Assembly: GCA_963678095.2 (NCBI GenBank)
Contig: OY782746.1
Location: 1,984,001 to 2,048,000 of the forward strand
Reading direction: 5' to 3'
DNA: 64,000 bases
From: G963678095 sp963678095
Lineage (GTDB): Bacteria > Bacillota > Negativicutes > Selenomonadales > Selenomonadaceae
Each line of letters opens with the position of its first letter. Position 1 is the first letter of the stretch. Made by a program: the position numbers and the translations under genes. The notes beneath the pieces are model-generated. The model searched no databases and had not been told where the DNA came from. It saw nothing but the letters and a program-made list of their open reading frames with translations. Of this stretch, positions 25,281-33,643 are shown piece by piece.

Positions 25281-25922
25281 ATGATTGCAGAATCCATTTT
25301 AAAACCTGAGCTATTAAAAATTGTTGATGCAGAAAATAACACAGCGTATTATGGCTGTAATCAGGAATGGTATAAAACGCCGCGGCAACGTGAGGCTGGC
25401 TGTGGTCCATCGGTTGCTAGTAATATCATTTTTTATTTGACTCAACTAGGCGGGACTTCAAATGTAAAAGAGCAGGTTTTACGTTTGATGGAAGAGAGTT
25501 GGGATCATGTAACTCCAGGCGCTATGGGAATTCCTACAACAAAGATGTTTTGTGAAGCTATGGATGAATATATGAAAGTGAAGTCTTTGCTCGCGGAGCA
25601 CGCCTGCCTGGATATAGGGGAAAACAAAAAACAGCGACCACCAATAGAAAAAATTATAAAGTTTATAGAATTTGCAATTAACAAAGATGCTCCGGTTGCA
25701 TTCTTGAATTTATGTAATGGGGAAGAAGTTGTGCTTGATGCCTGGCATTGGGTTACGATTATATCTATGAACTATAGTGAAACTTGCGATCAAGTAGAAA
25801 TTTCAATTATAGATAATGGAGAATTGAAAAAAATTAATTTATTGCTCTGGTATCAAACAACAAAACGTGGCGGTGGATTTGTTTATTTTGTAAAAAGAAA
25901 CAGTCTAGAAATATCTTTTTAG
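25281..25922 (+). CDS. papain-fold (C39-like) protein
   Basis: 213 residues from ATG 25281 (GGAGATAGGTGT upstream). Cys41 in AGCGPSVASN and His156 in DAWHWVTI have the order and surroundings of the C39/papain-like catalytic dyad, with an acidic residue (IIDNGE) following. The GCGP motif is the typical nucleophile site of bacteriocin-processing-type peptidases and of phytochelatin-synthase-like papain folds; the latter would suit a metal-resistance cluster. No signal peptide or membrane anchor, so it acts in the cytoplasm. Substrate unknown. Confidence 0.6.
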   Translation: MIAESILKPELLKIVDAENNTAYYGCNQEWYKTPRQREAGCGPSVASNIIFYLTQLGGTSNVKEQVLRLMEESWDHVTPGAMGIPTTKMFCEAMDEYMKVKSLLAEHACLDIGENKKQRPPIEKIIKFIEFAINKDAPVAFLNLCNGEEVVLDAWHWVTIISMNYSETCDQVEISIIDNGELKKINLLLWYQTTKRGGGFVYFVKRNSLEISF

Positions 25923-25949
25923 CAAATATTATTTAGAGGTGGTGCGTAT

Positions 25950-27587
25950 ATGAAAATTATCATTATTGGTGCAGTCGCTGCAGGGACTTCGGCCGCAGCG
26001 AAGGCGAGAAGAAATAATGAAGACGCAGAAATTGTTGTATATGAAAAAGATCCATATATTTCATATTCTGGATGTGGAATGCCATATTATTTAGGGGGAA
26101 AGATAGCCTCTGTTGAAGAATTAATTCCGCGCAATCCATCTTTTTTTAAAAGCAAATATAATGTCGATATTTTAACTGGACATGAAGTACTGTCAATTAA
26201 TACGGATGATAAAACCGTTATGGTTAAAGTAGGTATGTCTGGAGAAGTATTTGTAGATCATTATGATAAATTAATAATTGCTACTGGGGCAGAAGCAATT
26301 TATCCCAAAATAGCGGGGCTTGAAAATCCCCATGTTTTCACATTGCGAAATATTGTAGATGTCAAAAACATTGCGGCGTTTATTGAGCTGCGTAAACCTA
26401 AACATGCAGTTATTATTGGTACAGGGTTTATTGGATTAGAGGTCTGCGAAAACTTAGTGAAACAGGGGATTTTTGTTACGTTGGTAGAGCAATTGCCACA
26501 GGTAACTCCTGGACTAGATGATGATATGGCGAAATATGTACAAACACATATTCTTCATCACGAAGTTGACGTTATTACTGGTAATGGTATAGCTGAAATT
26601 TGTTCAGATCATGTTACGCTGACAAGTGGGGAAGCTATTGTAGCAGATCTTGTGATTCTAGCAACTGGAGTCAGACCACAGGTGAAACTTGCTGAAAAAG
26701 CAGGGGTTTTTCTTGGAAATACTGGTGCGATTGAAGTTAATCAGCAGATGCAAACAAATATTCCGGGAATTTATGCATGTGGGGATTGTATAGAACACTA
26801 CCATTTAATTACCGGAAAATCAATTTATCGGCCACTTGGTTCTACGGCTAATAAAACAGGACGAATCGCAGGAGAGTGTGCTACAGGTGGGGATTTAGAA
26901 TTCAGAGGTATTTTAGGAACAGGCATTTTTAAGATATTTGATTTAGTAGTCGCACAGACAGGCTTTACAGAACGAGAAGCGAAGGCTCAAGGCTATGACG
27001 TGATAGTATGTCATAATATTAAGCCGGATAAACCAGAGTATATGGGTGGGAAAGAAATGATCATTAAAGCCGTTGCGGACAAGATGACGGGACGGCTGTT
27101 GGGGGTACAAATTATAGGGGAAGAAGGAGTAGACAAACGAATTGATGTTTTTGTCACGGCGATAACTTTTAAGGCTAAGGTTGAAGATTTATTTCATTTG
27201 GATTTGGCATATGCGCCGCCTTTTTCGACCACAAAAGATCCTGTTATGTATACAGGGATGATTTTGGACAATGCCATTCAAAAGAAAAGAGCCTTAATTA
27301 CTGCCGATGACTTAAATGCGATTATAGAATCAGAAGAAAAATATACATTAATTGACGTGCGAATTCCCAAACAATATGAAAAAGGGCATATTTCAAGCGC
27401 AGTGAATATGCCTTTGGAAGAATTACGGCAGATGAGTGAAGGGTTGGATAAAGAGACATTAACTATAACGTATTGTAATAAAGGCGTTAGTGGAAATGCG
27501 GCACAAAATATACTGTTAAATAAGGGATTCAAAAAAGTATATAATATTTCTGGTGGATATAAGCATTATTCTAAAATAATAAAGTGA
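25950..27587 (+). CDS. CoA-disulfide reductase-like flavoprotein with C-terminal rhodanese domain
   Basis: 545 residues. Residues 1-440: FAD-binding start IIIGAVAAGTSAAAKARR, single active Cys in YISYSGCGMPYYLG (the CoADR/NADH oxidase type, not a CxxxxC pair), NAD site IIGTGFIGLEVCE and FAD-closing IYACGDCIEHYH. Residues ~455-545: a rhodanese domain (LIDVRIPKQYEKGHISSAVN) whose active-site Cys is in TYCNKGVSGN. This fusion is the CoADR-RHD/NADH persulfide-reductase family, which reduces CoA or per/polysulfide bonds. In this cluster it likely restores thiols used against arsenite. GAGGTGG precedes ATG. Confidence 0.9.
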   Translation: MKIIIIGAVAAGTSAAAKARRNNEDAEIVVYEKDPYISYSGCGMPYYLGGKIASVEELIPRNPSFFKSKYNVDILTGHEVLSINTDDKTVMVKVGMSGEVFVDHYDKLIIATGAEAIYPKIAGLENPHVFTLRNIVDVKNIAAFIELRKPKHAVIIGTGFIGLEVCENLVKQGIFVTLVEQLPQVTPGLDDDMAKYVQTHILHHEVDVITGNGIAEICSDHVTLTSGEAIVADLVILATGVRPQVKLAEKAGVFLGNTGAIEVNQQMQTNIPGIYACGDCIEHYHLITGKSIYRPLGSTANKTGRIAGECATGGDLEFRGILGTGIFKIFDLVVAQTGFTEREAKAQGYDVIVCHNIKPDKPEYMGGKEMIIKAVADKMTGRLLGVQIIGEEGVDKRIDVFVTAITFKAKVEDLFHLDLAYAPPFSTTKDPVMYTGMILDNAIQKKRALITADDLNAIIESEEKYTLIDVRIPKQYEKGHISSAVNMPLEELRQMSEGLDKETLTITYCNKGVSGNAAQNILLNKGFKKVYNISGGYKHYSKIIK

Positions 27588-27833
27588 TAGGGGCGTGCGG
27601 ACATAATTCTGGGCTGCAAATAATGTCGCAAGGATATGGTGACATGTATACAGAAGAACAGGTAATAATCTTTAGGCTATCTTAATCCGGTGGAATATAG
27701 GCAGAAGATTGGATTATCTGCATAATTGTAGTCAAAGAAAACGTCTGTGCTCTCGTAACCATTATATTCGATTAATTGGATATAATTCTTGATGTGTATT
27801 TGCTTGAAGAAACTATGATTTTATAAAGAGAAG

Positions 27834-27876
27834 ACCATTATCACCAAACTGATTATTTGATGGTAATGGTCTTTTG
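27834..27876. terminator. bidirectional terminator
   Basis: AAGACCATTA-CACCA pairs with TGGTAATGGTCTT, with T runs on the plus side. Lies between the reductase and the convergent Fic gene. Bases 27588-27833 show no gene. Confidence 0.7.
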
Positions 27877-27900
27877 GGAATTATTATATGAAAGTAGAGC

Positions 27901-28815
27901 TTAAGAAATGATGAGTAAATATAAAGAAAGTTGTTCTTCTATATATTTAGCAATCGTTTTTACCATAGGAAAAGGATCAGCATTTTTATAATATTCTTCG
28001 AATCCGCCATAGTATTTGCGGCGGTCAGCGAATTTTACGTTGATTGGCGGATAGCCGTTTTGCATCAGCATGAAATTTAAAATCAAGCGACCAGTACGAC
28101 CATTGCCGTCAATAAATGGATGGATGCCTTCAAACTTTAAATGAAATAAAGCAGCAGTTTCTATAGGATGAAGCTGTTCTTTTTTTAACTCCTGTAGGAG
28201 TTGTTCCATTTGGATTGGTACAAGGTATGGCTGAGGTGGTTCGTGTGATGCGCCCATAATGCGCACAGGGAGTTGACGATAGCGGCCTCGATCATCAGGG
28301 CGATCCATAAGAACAAGCGAGTGTATATCCTTTATTATAGATTCGGAGAAGGCTACGTTTTCACTGACAATACGTTGGACATATTTAAAAGCATCTTTGT
28401 GGCCGACAACCTCCAAGTGATCTTTTAGCGGTTTTGTATCAATGGTGATACCCTCCAGGACCATGGCTGTTTCCTGTAAGGTCAAAGTGTTGCCTTCGAT
28501 GGCATTAGAATCATAAGTGAATTCGATCATAAATTCCTCATGCAATCGTTTTAATTCTCCCTGTGTCAGCGGGCGTCGCTGGGACAGTGTATCTTTGAGT
28601 TCATCAATTTTTGCGAAGATTGGCTGGTAGAGTCGCGAGATATTTTTGTTTTTCGCGTAGCGTTTATCCATCGGTTTAATTGTATTTTCAGGAATTAAAT
28701 ACGATTTGCCTTTTTGTATAACGCCATCGATGATTCCTTGCTGACAAAGCAGGCGAACACGCCGGTCGGATATTCCCCACTGCTTCGATATTTCTTTAAC
28801 AGTTTTATATTCCAA
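27901..28815 (-). CDS. Fic-domain AMPylase-like protein
   Basis: 304 residues. Residues 1-50 form a helix-turn-helix-like start (VKEISKQWGISDRRVRLLCQ). The Fic core carries HPFIDGNGRTGR (catalytic His, then DGNGRT), and an upstream SNAIEGNT fits the (S/T)xxxE(G/N) inhibitory helix placed before the Fic core, the class II (self-inhibited) arrangement. Such proteins add AMP to proteins, often as regulators or toxins. A degenerate HTH in front of Fic is common in Firmicutes. AGGAGGGTTC lies upstream of ATG. Confidence 0.9.
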   Translation of the reverse strand: MEYKTVKEISKQWGISDRRVRLLCQQGIIDGVIQKGKSYLIPENTIKPMDKRYAKNKNISRLYQPIFAKIDELKDTLSQRRPLTQGELKRLHEEFMIEFTYDSNAIEGNTLTLQETAMVLEGITIDTKPLKDHLEVVGHKDAFKYVQRIVSENVAFSESIIKDIHSLVLMDRPDDRGRYRQLPVRIMGASHEPPQPYLVPIQMEQLLQELKKEQLHPIETAALFHLKFEGIHPFIDGNGRTGRLILNFMLMQNGYPPINVKFADRRKYYGGFEEYYKNADPFPMVKTIAKYIEEQLSLYLLIIS

Positions 28816-29110
28816 GAGAGAACCCTCCTTAGTTTAAGATGATCTTTATTTGAATTATACCACATATCGGAATAATATAATTAAATAAATTGGCTTTGTA
28901 CAATTATTATTCCGATAATGAAAAATATATGAGTGATTAAACAGCATATAATGCAATTCATAGTAGCAAGCATATTATCCTAGCAGATCATCAGAAAAAT
29001 TGTCCATTTCATTGTAGCCTATTCAGTATGCGAATTTGAAATTGAAGCAAGATTTGGGAGCGGTGCCCATAATGCATGAGGAACGGATAGAATAGATATT
29101 GATTATTGAA

Positions 29111-29135
29111 AAGAGCCGCTTTATCAGCGGCTCTT
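29111..29135. terminator. hairpin terminator
   Basis: AAGAGCCGCT / AGCGGCTCTT with loop TTATC, flanked by A and T runs. The 28816-29342 stretch holds this, the palindrome at 29271 and no gene. Confidence 0.6.
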
Positions 29136-29270
29136 CTTGAAATGTAAAAAATATATTTTATGTGCAGTTGATTCCCAGAAAAATCCATATATATATATTC
29201 TGAAATCTAATAAATTATCATAAAAGATCCAAGATACAGAGATTTTTTCACACGCCCCTTTTTGCTATAA

Positions 29271-29316
29271 ATAAACCTCTAAAGCGATGTAATATTACAT
29301 CGCTTTAGAGGTTTAT
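29271..29316. repeat. 46-bp perfect palindrome
   Basis: Two perfect 23-base arms (ATAAACCTCTAAAGCGATG... and its complement) with no spacer. It lies 26 bases past the stop of the minus-strand gene at 29343, so it may serve as a terminator, but the flanking T tract is poor. Confidence 0.75.
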
Positions 29317-29342
29317 ACAAACCATAAATGTCTTGCGAAATC

Positions 29343-29660
29343 TTAATTAGTACAATATTTAAAACTAAAATAATTATCCCTGATAATAGTAGGAATCTCA
29401 TCAATTAATTTTACATTATCTAATTTTATAGATTTATGAGGAAGTTTTATATATATTTCTAATCTAGGATCTTGCCCATTATTAAAATAATTTAACAAAT
29501 AATCCGGATTCTCTATAAAAGTGTCTGATATTCTGCAGTTTCCGCAAGGTTGATTTTCTTCAAAAGTAATATTGTCAACATACATTAAAAGATTACTAGT
29601 ATGCCAGACACTCCCTCTGTGTTCAGTTATTAGTCTTTTTTCTAACGGTGCTATATTCAA
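29343..29660 (-). CDS. hypothetical protein (105 aa)
   Basis: 105 residues, no family recognised. It has a Cys-x-x-Cys-like pair (QPCGNCRISD) and beta-strand patterns; GAAAGGTGG lies upstream of the ATG. Position between mobile-element debris suggests recent transfer. Confidence 0.5.
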   Translation of the reverse strand: MNIAPLEKRLITEHRGSVWHTSNLLMYVDNITFEENQPCGNCRISDTFIENPDYLLNYFNNGQDPRLEIYIKLPHKSIKLDNVKLIDEIPTIIRDNYFSFKYCTN

Positions 29661-29792
29661 TGTAATTTACCACCTTTCGTAATTTTTTATTAGATAAGGT
29701 ATAATATTTTTCGCAAAAACAAATAAAGACATGAATCTCGTCCTTTGTTAAAATTAAGTCGCCAAACCAAACCCACAAAGGAGACGAGAAGC

Positions 29793-30363
29793 ATGTCTGA
29801 CGACATTATACAATTAAACGAGAATTTAATCAAAACTGAGTTGAAATCCTTGGGTAAGCAAAGTGTAGAGGACGCCCTCAATACGTTACTGGATCAAGAG
29901 GCCGCCGAGCTTACGAACGCTGCCAAATACGAGCGGTCGAGTCATCGTAATGGCTATCGGTCCGGTCATTATAGCCGCAACCTCCAAACTACAGCTGGAA
30001 CCGTTTCTTTGAAAGTCCCTAAATTAAAAGGCATTCCTTTTGAAACGGCTATTATTGAGCGTTATCGCCGCCGCGAAAGCAGCGTTGAAGAAGCTCTTAT
30101 CGAAATGTATCTGGCGGGTGTTTCTGTTCGCCGCGTTGAGGATATTACAGAGGCTCTTTGGGGGTCCAAAGTATCGCCCGGCACCATCAGTAACCTAAAC
30201 AAGAAAGCATATGCCCATATCGAAGAATGGCGAAATCGTCAGCTTTCGAGCGAAGAATATCCATATGTATTCGTTGATGGGATCTATTTAAAGCGCAGTT
30301 GGGGTGGTGAATTTGAAAATGTCGCCATCCTAGTAGCCATTGCCGTAAATCAGGATGGTTTGT
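29793..30363 (+). pseudogene. IS256-family transposase, 3' truncated
   Basis: From ATG 29793 (AAAGGAGACG upstream) the N-terminal half of an IS256 (MULE-type) transposase is read: LDQEAAELTNAAKYERSSHR, YRSGHYSRNLQTTAG, then YPYVFVDGIYLKR with the first catalytic Asp. It breaks at about 30363 after AVNQDG where an IS3 fragment begins. The second and third catalytic residues are missing. The 5' non-coding side keeps a likely terminal sequence, AATCTCGTCCTTTGTT (about 29733). Confidence 0.8.
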
Positions 30364-30720
30364 GTTTGCCCAAACTGACGATTCAAGACATTCACCGTTG
30401 TTGCTTCGTTACAAGCTGTTTTATGGGACTTATATTGAGCTATAGTATAGGTAGAGATCAATCCCTGCTCATGCATAATGCGCCCTATGCGACGTCTAGA
30501 TACGAGGAAGCCTTGCTCGTGGAGCTTAACCTTGATTTTTCTAGTTCCGTAGGCTTTTCGATTCTTGCGAAAAATGTTCACAATGGCTTGGGTTAGTTCG
30601 TCATCTTTCGTTTGCTCCTTAGCTTCGTAATAGAAGGTACTTCTTGCGATTTGCAGGACGTCACACATTGCTGATACCGAGTATTTATCACAGTTATTTT
30701 TTATTCTAGAAGCTGTGGGG
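30364..30720 (-). pseudogene. IS3-family OrfB N-terminal fragment
   Basis: On the minus strand, KYSVSAMCDVLQIARSTFYY, then KNRKAYGTRKIKVKL and RRRIGRIMHEQGL are the IS3 OrfB start (HTH_21 region). It stops at VLNRQFGQTQ where the DDE domain should begin, at the junction with the IS256 remnant. Both elements are dead. Confidence 0.8.
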
Positions 30721-30910
30721 CATAAAAAAGCCTATGATTTTATGTATAGTTTAATAAAAGAAAAAATATATCGGAAGAGAATATAAAGTAGAAAGTAGTT
30801 GCATAAATTGTTTTATCAAGGAATTGATGAAAATAATGCAGGGGTGTATAGGCAATGACGTGTATTTATCAGTGAGTCCGAATTTGATCTTTTCAGTCAG
30901 CAGAAAAGAT

Positions 30911-30977
30911 GAGGTTTCGCGGTGCTTGCACGGGGCTTTTTTATTGCAGAAAATAAGTGAAATGGTGATTTTGACAA
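30911..30977 (+). repeat. degenerate copy of the tRNA-Ser attachment terminator segment
   Basis: GAGGTTTCGCGGTGCTTGCACGG...TTTTTTATTG then GAAAATAAGTGAAATGGTGA matches 3869-3933 with scattered differences. It is the outer part of the tRNA-Ser island end and precedes a toxin-antitoxin pair. Confidence 0.6.
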
Positions 30978-31151
30978 CACCAGAGAATAGATATTGTTTT
31001 TATCTAGTGAAGATGAAGCAACCCCAACAGCAGCCACAAAATGAAATACCTTGGATATCCAAAAAAATTTTATTGTATAGAACAAAATATTATTTATGTA
31101 CCAAATATCTTAATTGTGATATAATATGACTATACTAAGGGGGCGATATAT

Positions 31152-31433
31152 ATGGGAATTGCAACAATTCGACCATCTGCTGATTTACGGAATCATTACA
31201 ATGATATATCAAAAATTTGTCATGAAACGAGAGAGACGGTTGTCATTACTGTGAATGGTAGAGAAGATACGGCTGTGCTCAGTTTTCATGAATATCAACA
31301 AATGAGGGCAGAACTTGAACTTTTACGTACTTTGGCCGAAGCCGAAGAAGATGTGACAGCAGGTCGTGTGGCACCGATAAAGGAAAGCTTTACTACGCTA
31401 AAAGCATCAATTCGCAAGGAATATAAGAAATGA
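31152..31433 (+). CDS. Phd/YefM-type antitoxin
   Basis: 93 residues. The N-terminus IATIRPSADLRNHYNDISKI with VVITVNGREDTAVLSFHEYQ is the Phd/YefM DNA-binding fold. The C-terminus is charged and would wrap the toxin. GGGGGCG precedes ATG. The stop overlaps the toxin start by 4 bases, so the pair is translationally coupled and autorepressed in known relatives. Confidence 0.92.
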   Translation: MGIATIRPSADLRNHYNDISKICHETRETVVITVNGREDTAVLSFHEYQQMRAELELLRTLAEAEEDVTAGRVAPIKESFTTLKASIRKEYKK

Positions 31434-31741
31434 AATATGTTTTGATTCGTACAGATAAAGCTGACGATCAATTGTCGGACATCATCCATTATATTGCAGC
31501 GGATTCTGGAGATGTAAATATTGCGCTAGCGTATCTCGATAAAATTGAGACAGCCGTCATGCAGTTGGAAGATTTCCCTTACCAAGGTGTGCAGCCTAGA
31601 TATAGCATTTTACGGCGACAGGGGTATCGGGCATTGATCGTAGAACGGCATTTGATATTTTACAAGGTGAATGAAGCAGAAAAAACGGTTTGTGTTTATG
31701 CTATTGTAGATGGGCGAAGAGAATATCGCGGTTTAATTTGA
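31430..31741 (+). CDS. ParE/RelE-family toxin
   Basis: 103 residues with the ParE-like pattern (RTDKADDQLSDIIHYIA, YLDKIETAVMQLEDFPYQG, YRALIVERHLIFYKV then VYAIVDGRREY). ParE relatives poison gyrase, RelE relatives cut mRNA on the ribosome; the sequence is closer to the ParE side in my reading. It is followed at 31750 by a tRNA-Ser-like fragment. Confidence 0.92.
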   Translation: MKYVLIRTDKADDQLSDIIHYIAADSGDVNIALAYLDKIETAVMQLEDFPYQGVQPRYSILRRQGYRALIVERHLIFYKVNEAEKTVCVYAIVDGRREYRGLI

Positions 31742-31749
31742 AGAAGATT

Positions 31750-31808
31750 GGACTCGAAATCAAGTGTGGTTAATAGACAACGTGGGTTTGAATTCCACAC
31801 TCTCGATA
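31750..31808 (+). repeat. degenerate tRNA-Ser 3' half
   Basis: GACTCGAAATCAAGTGT (17 bases identical to the tRNA-Ser anticodon arm), a diverged variable arm, then CGTGGGTTTGAATTCCACACT in place of CGTGGGTTCGAATCCCACCCT. It cannot form a complete tRNA. With 30911 it brackets the toxin-antitoxin pair in the same order as the ends of the 3.8-9.8 kb island. Confidence 0.6.
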
Positions 31809-31901
31809 GAGTACAATTAAGTTCGCAAAAGTAAAAAAGGAAAAGCCATCGAAACTCCGAAAAAGGTAAGTGTCCAGCAAACCCATAAGGAGTGAAAATC
31901 G

Positions 31902-32901
31902 ATGGCTTACCAAAATTCTACTGTATCTTTCGAAAAAATGCTAATGAAATTTATATCGGATGAAGATCCGATGCAATCTATGCTTAAATGGCTTTGTGAA
32001 CGGCTAATGGAAGCCGAAGTTGAAAACAAGCTTTGTGCCGAAAAATCAGAACGGAATCATGAGCGCCAAGGATACCGATCAGGCTACCGCGTCCGTCGCT
32101 TTGACACAAGAATGGGAACGATGTATCTCATGGTTCCTAAAAGCAGAAATGGTGGCTATATTCCATTCTTTGTGGAAGCTAAAAAGCGTTCCGAAGCGGC
32201 ACTGATGAATGTGATTCAGGAAGCCTATATCAATGGGGTTTCCACTCGAAAAATCGATAAATTAACCAAAACATTAGGAATAGAATCGATTTCACGCAGT
32301 CAAGTTTCAGCAATTACCAAGGATTTAAACGAGCAAGTCGATGCGTTTCGAACTCGAAAACTCGAAGCCACATATCCCGTTCTTTGGGTAGATGCTTTAT
32401 ATGAGCGAATTCGTGATAATCAACGGGTTCAAAACATGGCAGTATTAGTGGTCACAGGGATTAATACCGAAGGGAAGCGCGACATTTTAGCGGTAGAACC
32501 CATGTATGAAGAATCTACTGCAAGCTATACGAAAGTATTTAACCAACTTAAAGAACGCGGATTGGAAAAAGTATGGCTTGTCGTATCGGATGCACATAAA
32601 GGGCTAGTCAAAGCAGCCAGAGAATCCTTCCTTGGCTGCTCCTGGCAACGCTGCAAGGTTCATTTTATGCGTAACATATTGGCACATATTTCAGGGAAAA
32701 ACAAGAAATCTTTTGCCGAAAAACTTAAGCAAATCTGGTTGCAGCCAGACTATGAGAGTGCTAAGAAATATGCCAATGGATTCATGAATGACTATGAACT
32801 GCAATACCCACAGGCCATATCCCTATTAGAAGAAGGCCTTGAAGAATCGTTGCAGTTTTTCAGCTTTCCAGAAATTGATGCCCGGAAAATATCGTCTACA
32901 A
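31902..32901 (+). pseudogene. IS256-family transposase, 3' truncated (second copy)
   Basis: A long IS256-type frame: N-terminal zinc-poor domain, VLWVDALYERIRD (first Asp), WLVVSDAHKGLVKAARE (second Asp) and QRCKVHFMRNILAHI. The protein reaches FPEIDARKISSTN, just where the family continues with the last catalytic Glu region, then breaks into an unrelated HTH frame. It is distinct from the 29.8-kb copy (about 30 percent similar by eye). ATG 31902 follows AAGGAG. Confidence 0.85.
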
Positions 32902-33063
32902 ATATTAAATGTGCCAAGTTCGAAAGTTTATCAGCTAGTAAAATCTAAGAACTTCCCTTCGCTAAAAATTGGTGGAGCATGGAGAATTGATAGAGAAAAA
33001 TTGGGGAAATGGATAGATAAACAAATACAGGTAAAAGATAGTTATTGTTTAGGATATTCGTAA
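32902..33063 (+). pseudogene. excisionase-like HTH protein, 5' truncated
   Basis: 53 codons of an HTH_17 excisionase-type domain (LNVPSSKVYQLVKSKNFPS, then GGAWRIDREKLGKWID). Its start was replaced by the IS256 remnant. It stands 45 bases before the attachment repeat, where an excisionase or integrase gene of the distal element would be expected. Confidence 0.7.
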
Positions 33064-33107
33064 AATAAATAATGAAAATAAAAGTTATGCACCTGCTATG
33101 CACTTTT

Positions 33108-33198
33108 AGACAACAAAAAAGCCTCCTAAACCATAGGAGGCCTTGATTTCACTGGAGCTGATGGCAGGATTTGAACCTGTGACCTGCTCATTACGAAT
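33108..33198 (-). repeat. tRNA-Thr attachment repeat, middle copy
   Basis: 91 bases identical to 57368-57458: tRNA-Thr terminator hairpin and 3' half, minus strand. It is the shared boundary of two tandem elements. After it, 33199-33515 contains no gene; TAGACACCAATTTGGGCACCA at 33323-33343 is the arm-type repeat also found at 57345-57365. Confidence 0.9.
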
Positions 33199-33515
33199 AG
33201 TGTTATGGGATAAATCAATATTTTGAAAATCGTTAAGAATGTTGATTTATATAGAAATTAATAGAGGTTTTTCGATTGGATGGATTTGATTTTTTTGAGA
33301 AAATAGGTTTGCTTTTTTAGATTAGACACCAATTTGGGCACCAAGTTTATAGATGTTTTACTAGAGGAATAAATCAGTGAAAAATAAGATGAATTTGAAC
33401 TATATTTTTGATTTGATAGAATTTAATAACGGCTTTATATTCGCTTAGACGGGGTGTTTAAGCGATTTTTTATTATCATATATAAGATGTGAAAAAGTAA
33501 TTTGTGCAAAAATAG

Positions 33516-33610
33516 TTGTCAAGCAATAAAATGAAATATGTTTATATTTCATTTTATTGCTTGACAAGTAAAATATAAAGTGATTTAATATGAAATATAA
33601 ACATATTTCG
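33516..33610 (+). promoter_or_regulatory. palindromic promoter/operator of the restriction operon
   Basis: Perfect 24-base arms (33516-33539 and 33544-33567) with a 4-base loop. The right arm ends in TTGACA (33561-33566), a -35 box with TAATAT-like -10 about 17 bases on. A second motif, GAAATATAAACATATTTC (about 33592-33609), is an inverted form of the GAAATATGTTTATATTTC core of the palindrome. This looks like a two-site operator over the promoter. Confidence 0.7.
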
Positions 33611-33643
33611 TAAAATTATTTATCTTATACGGAGGTGATTGGT

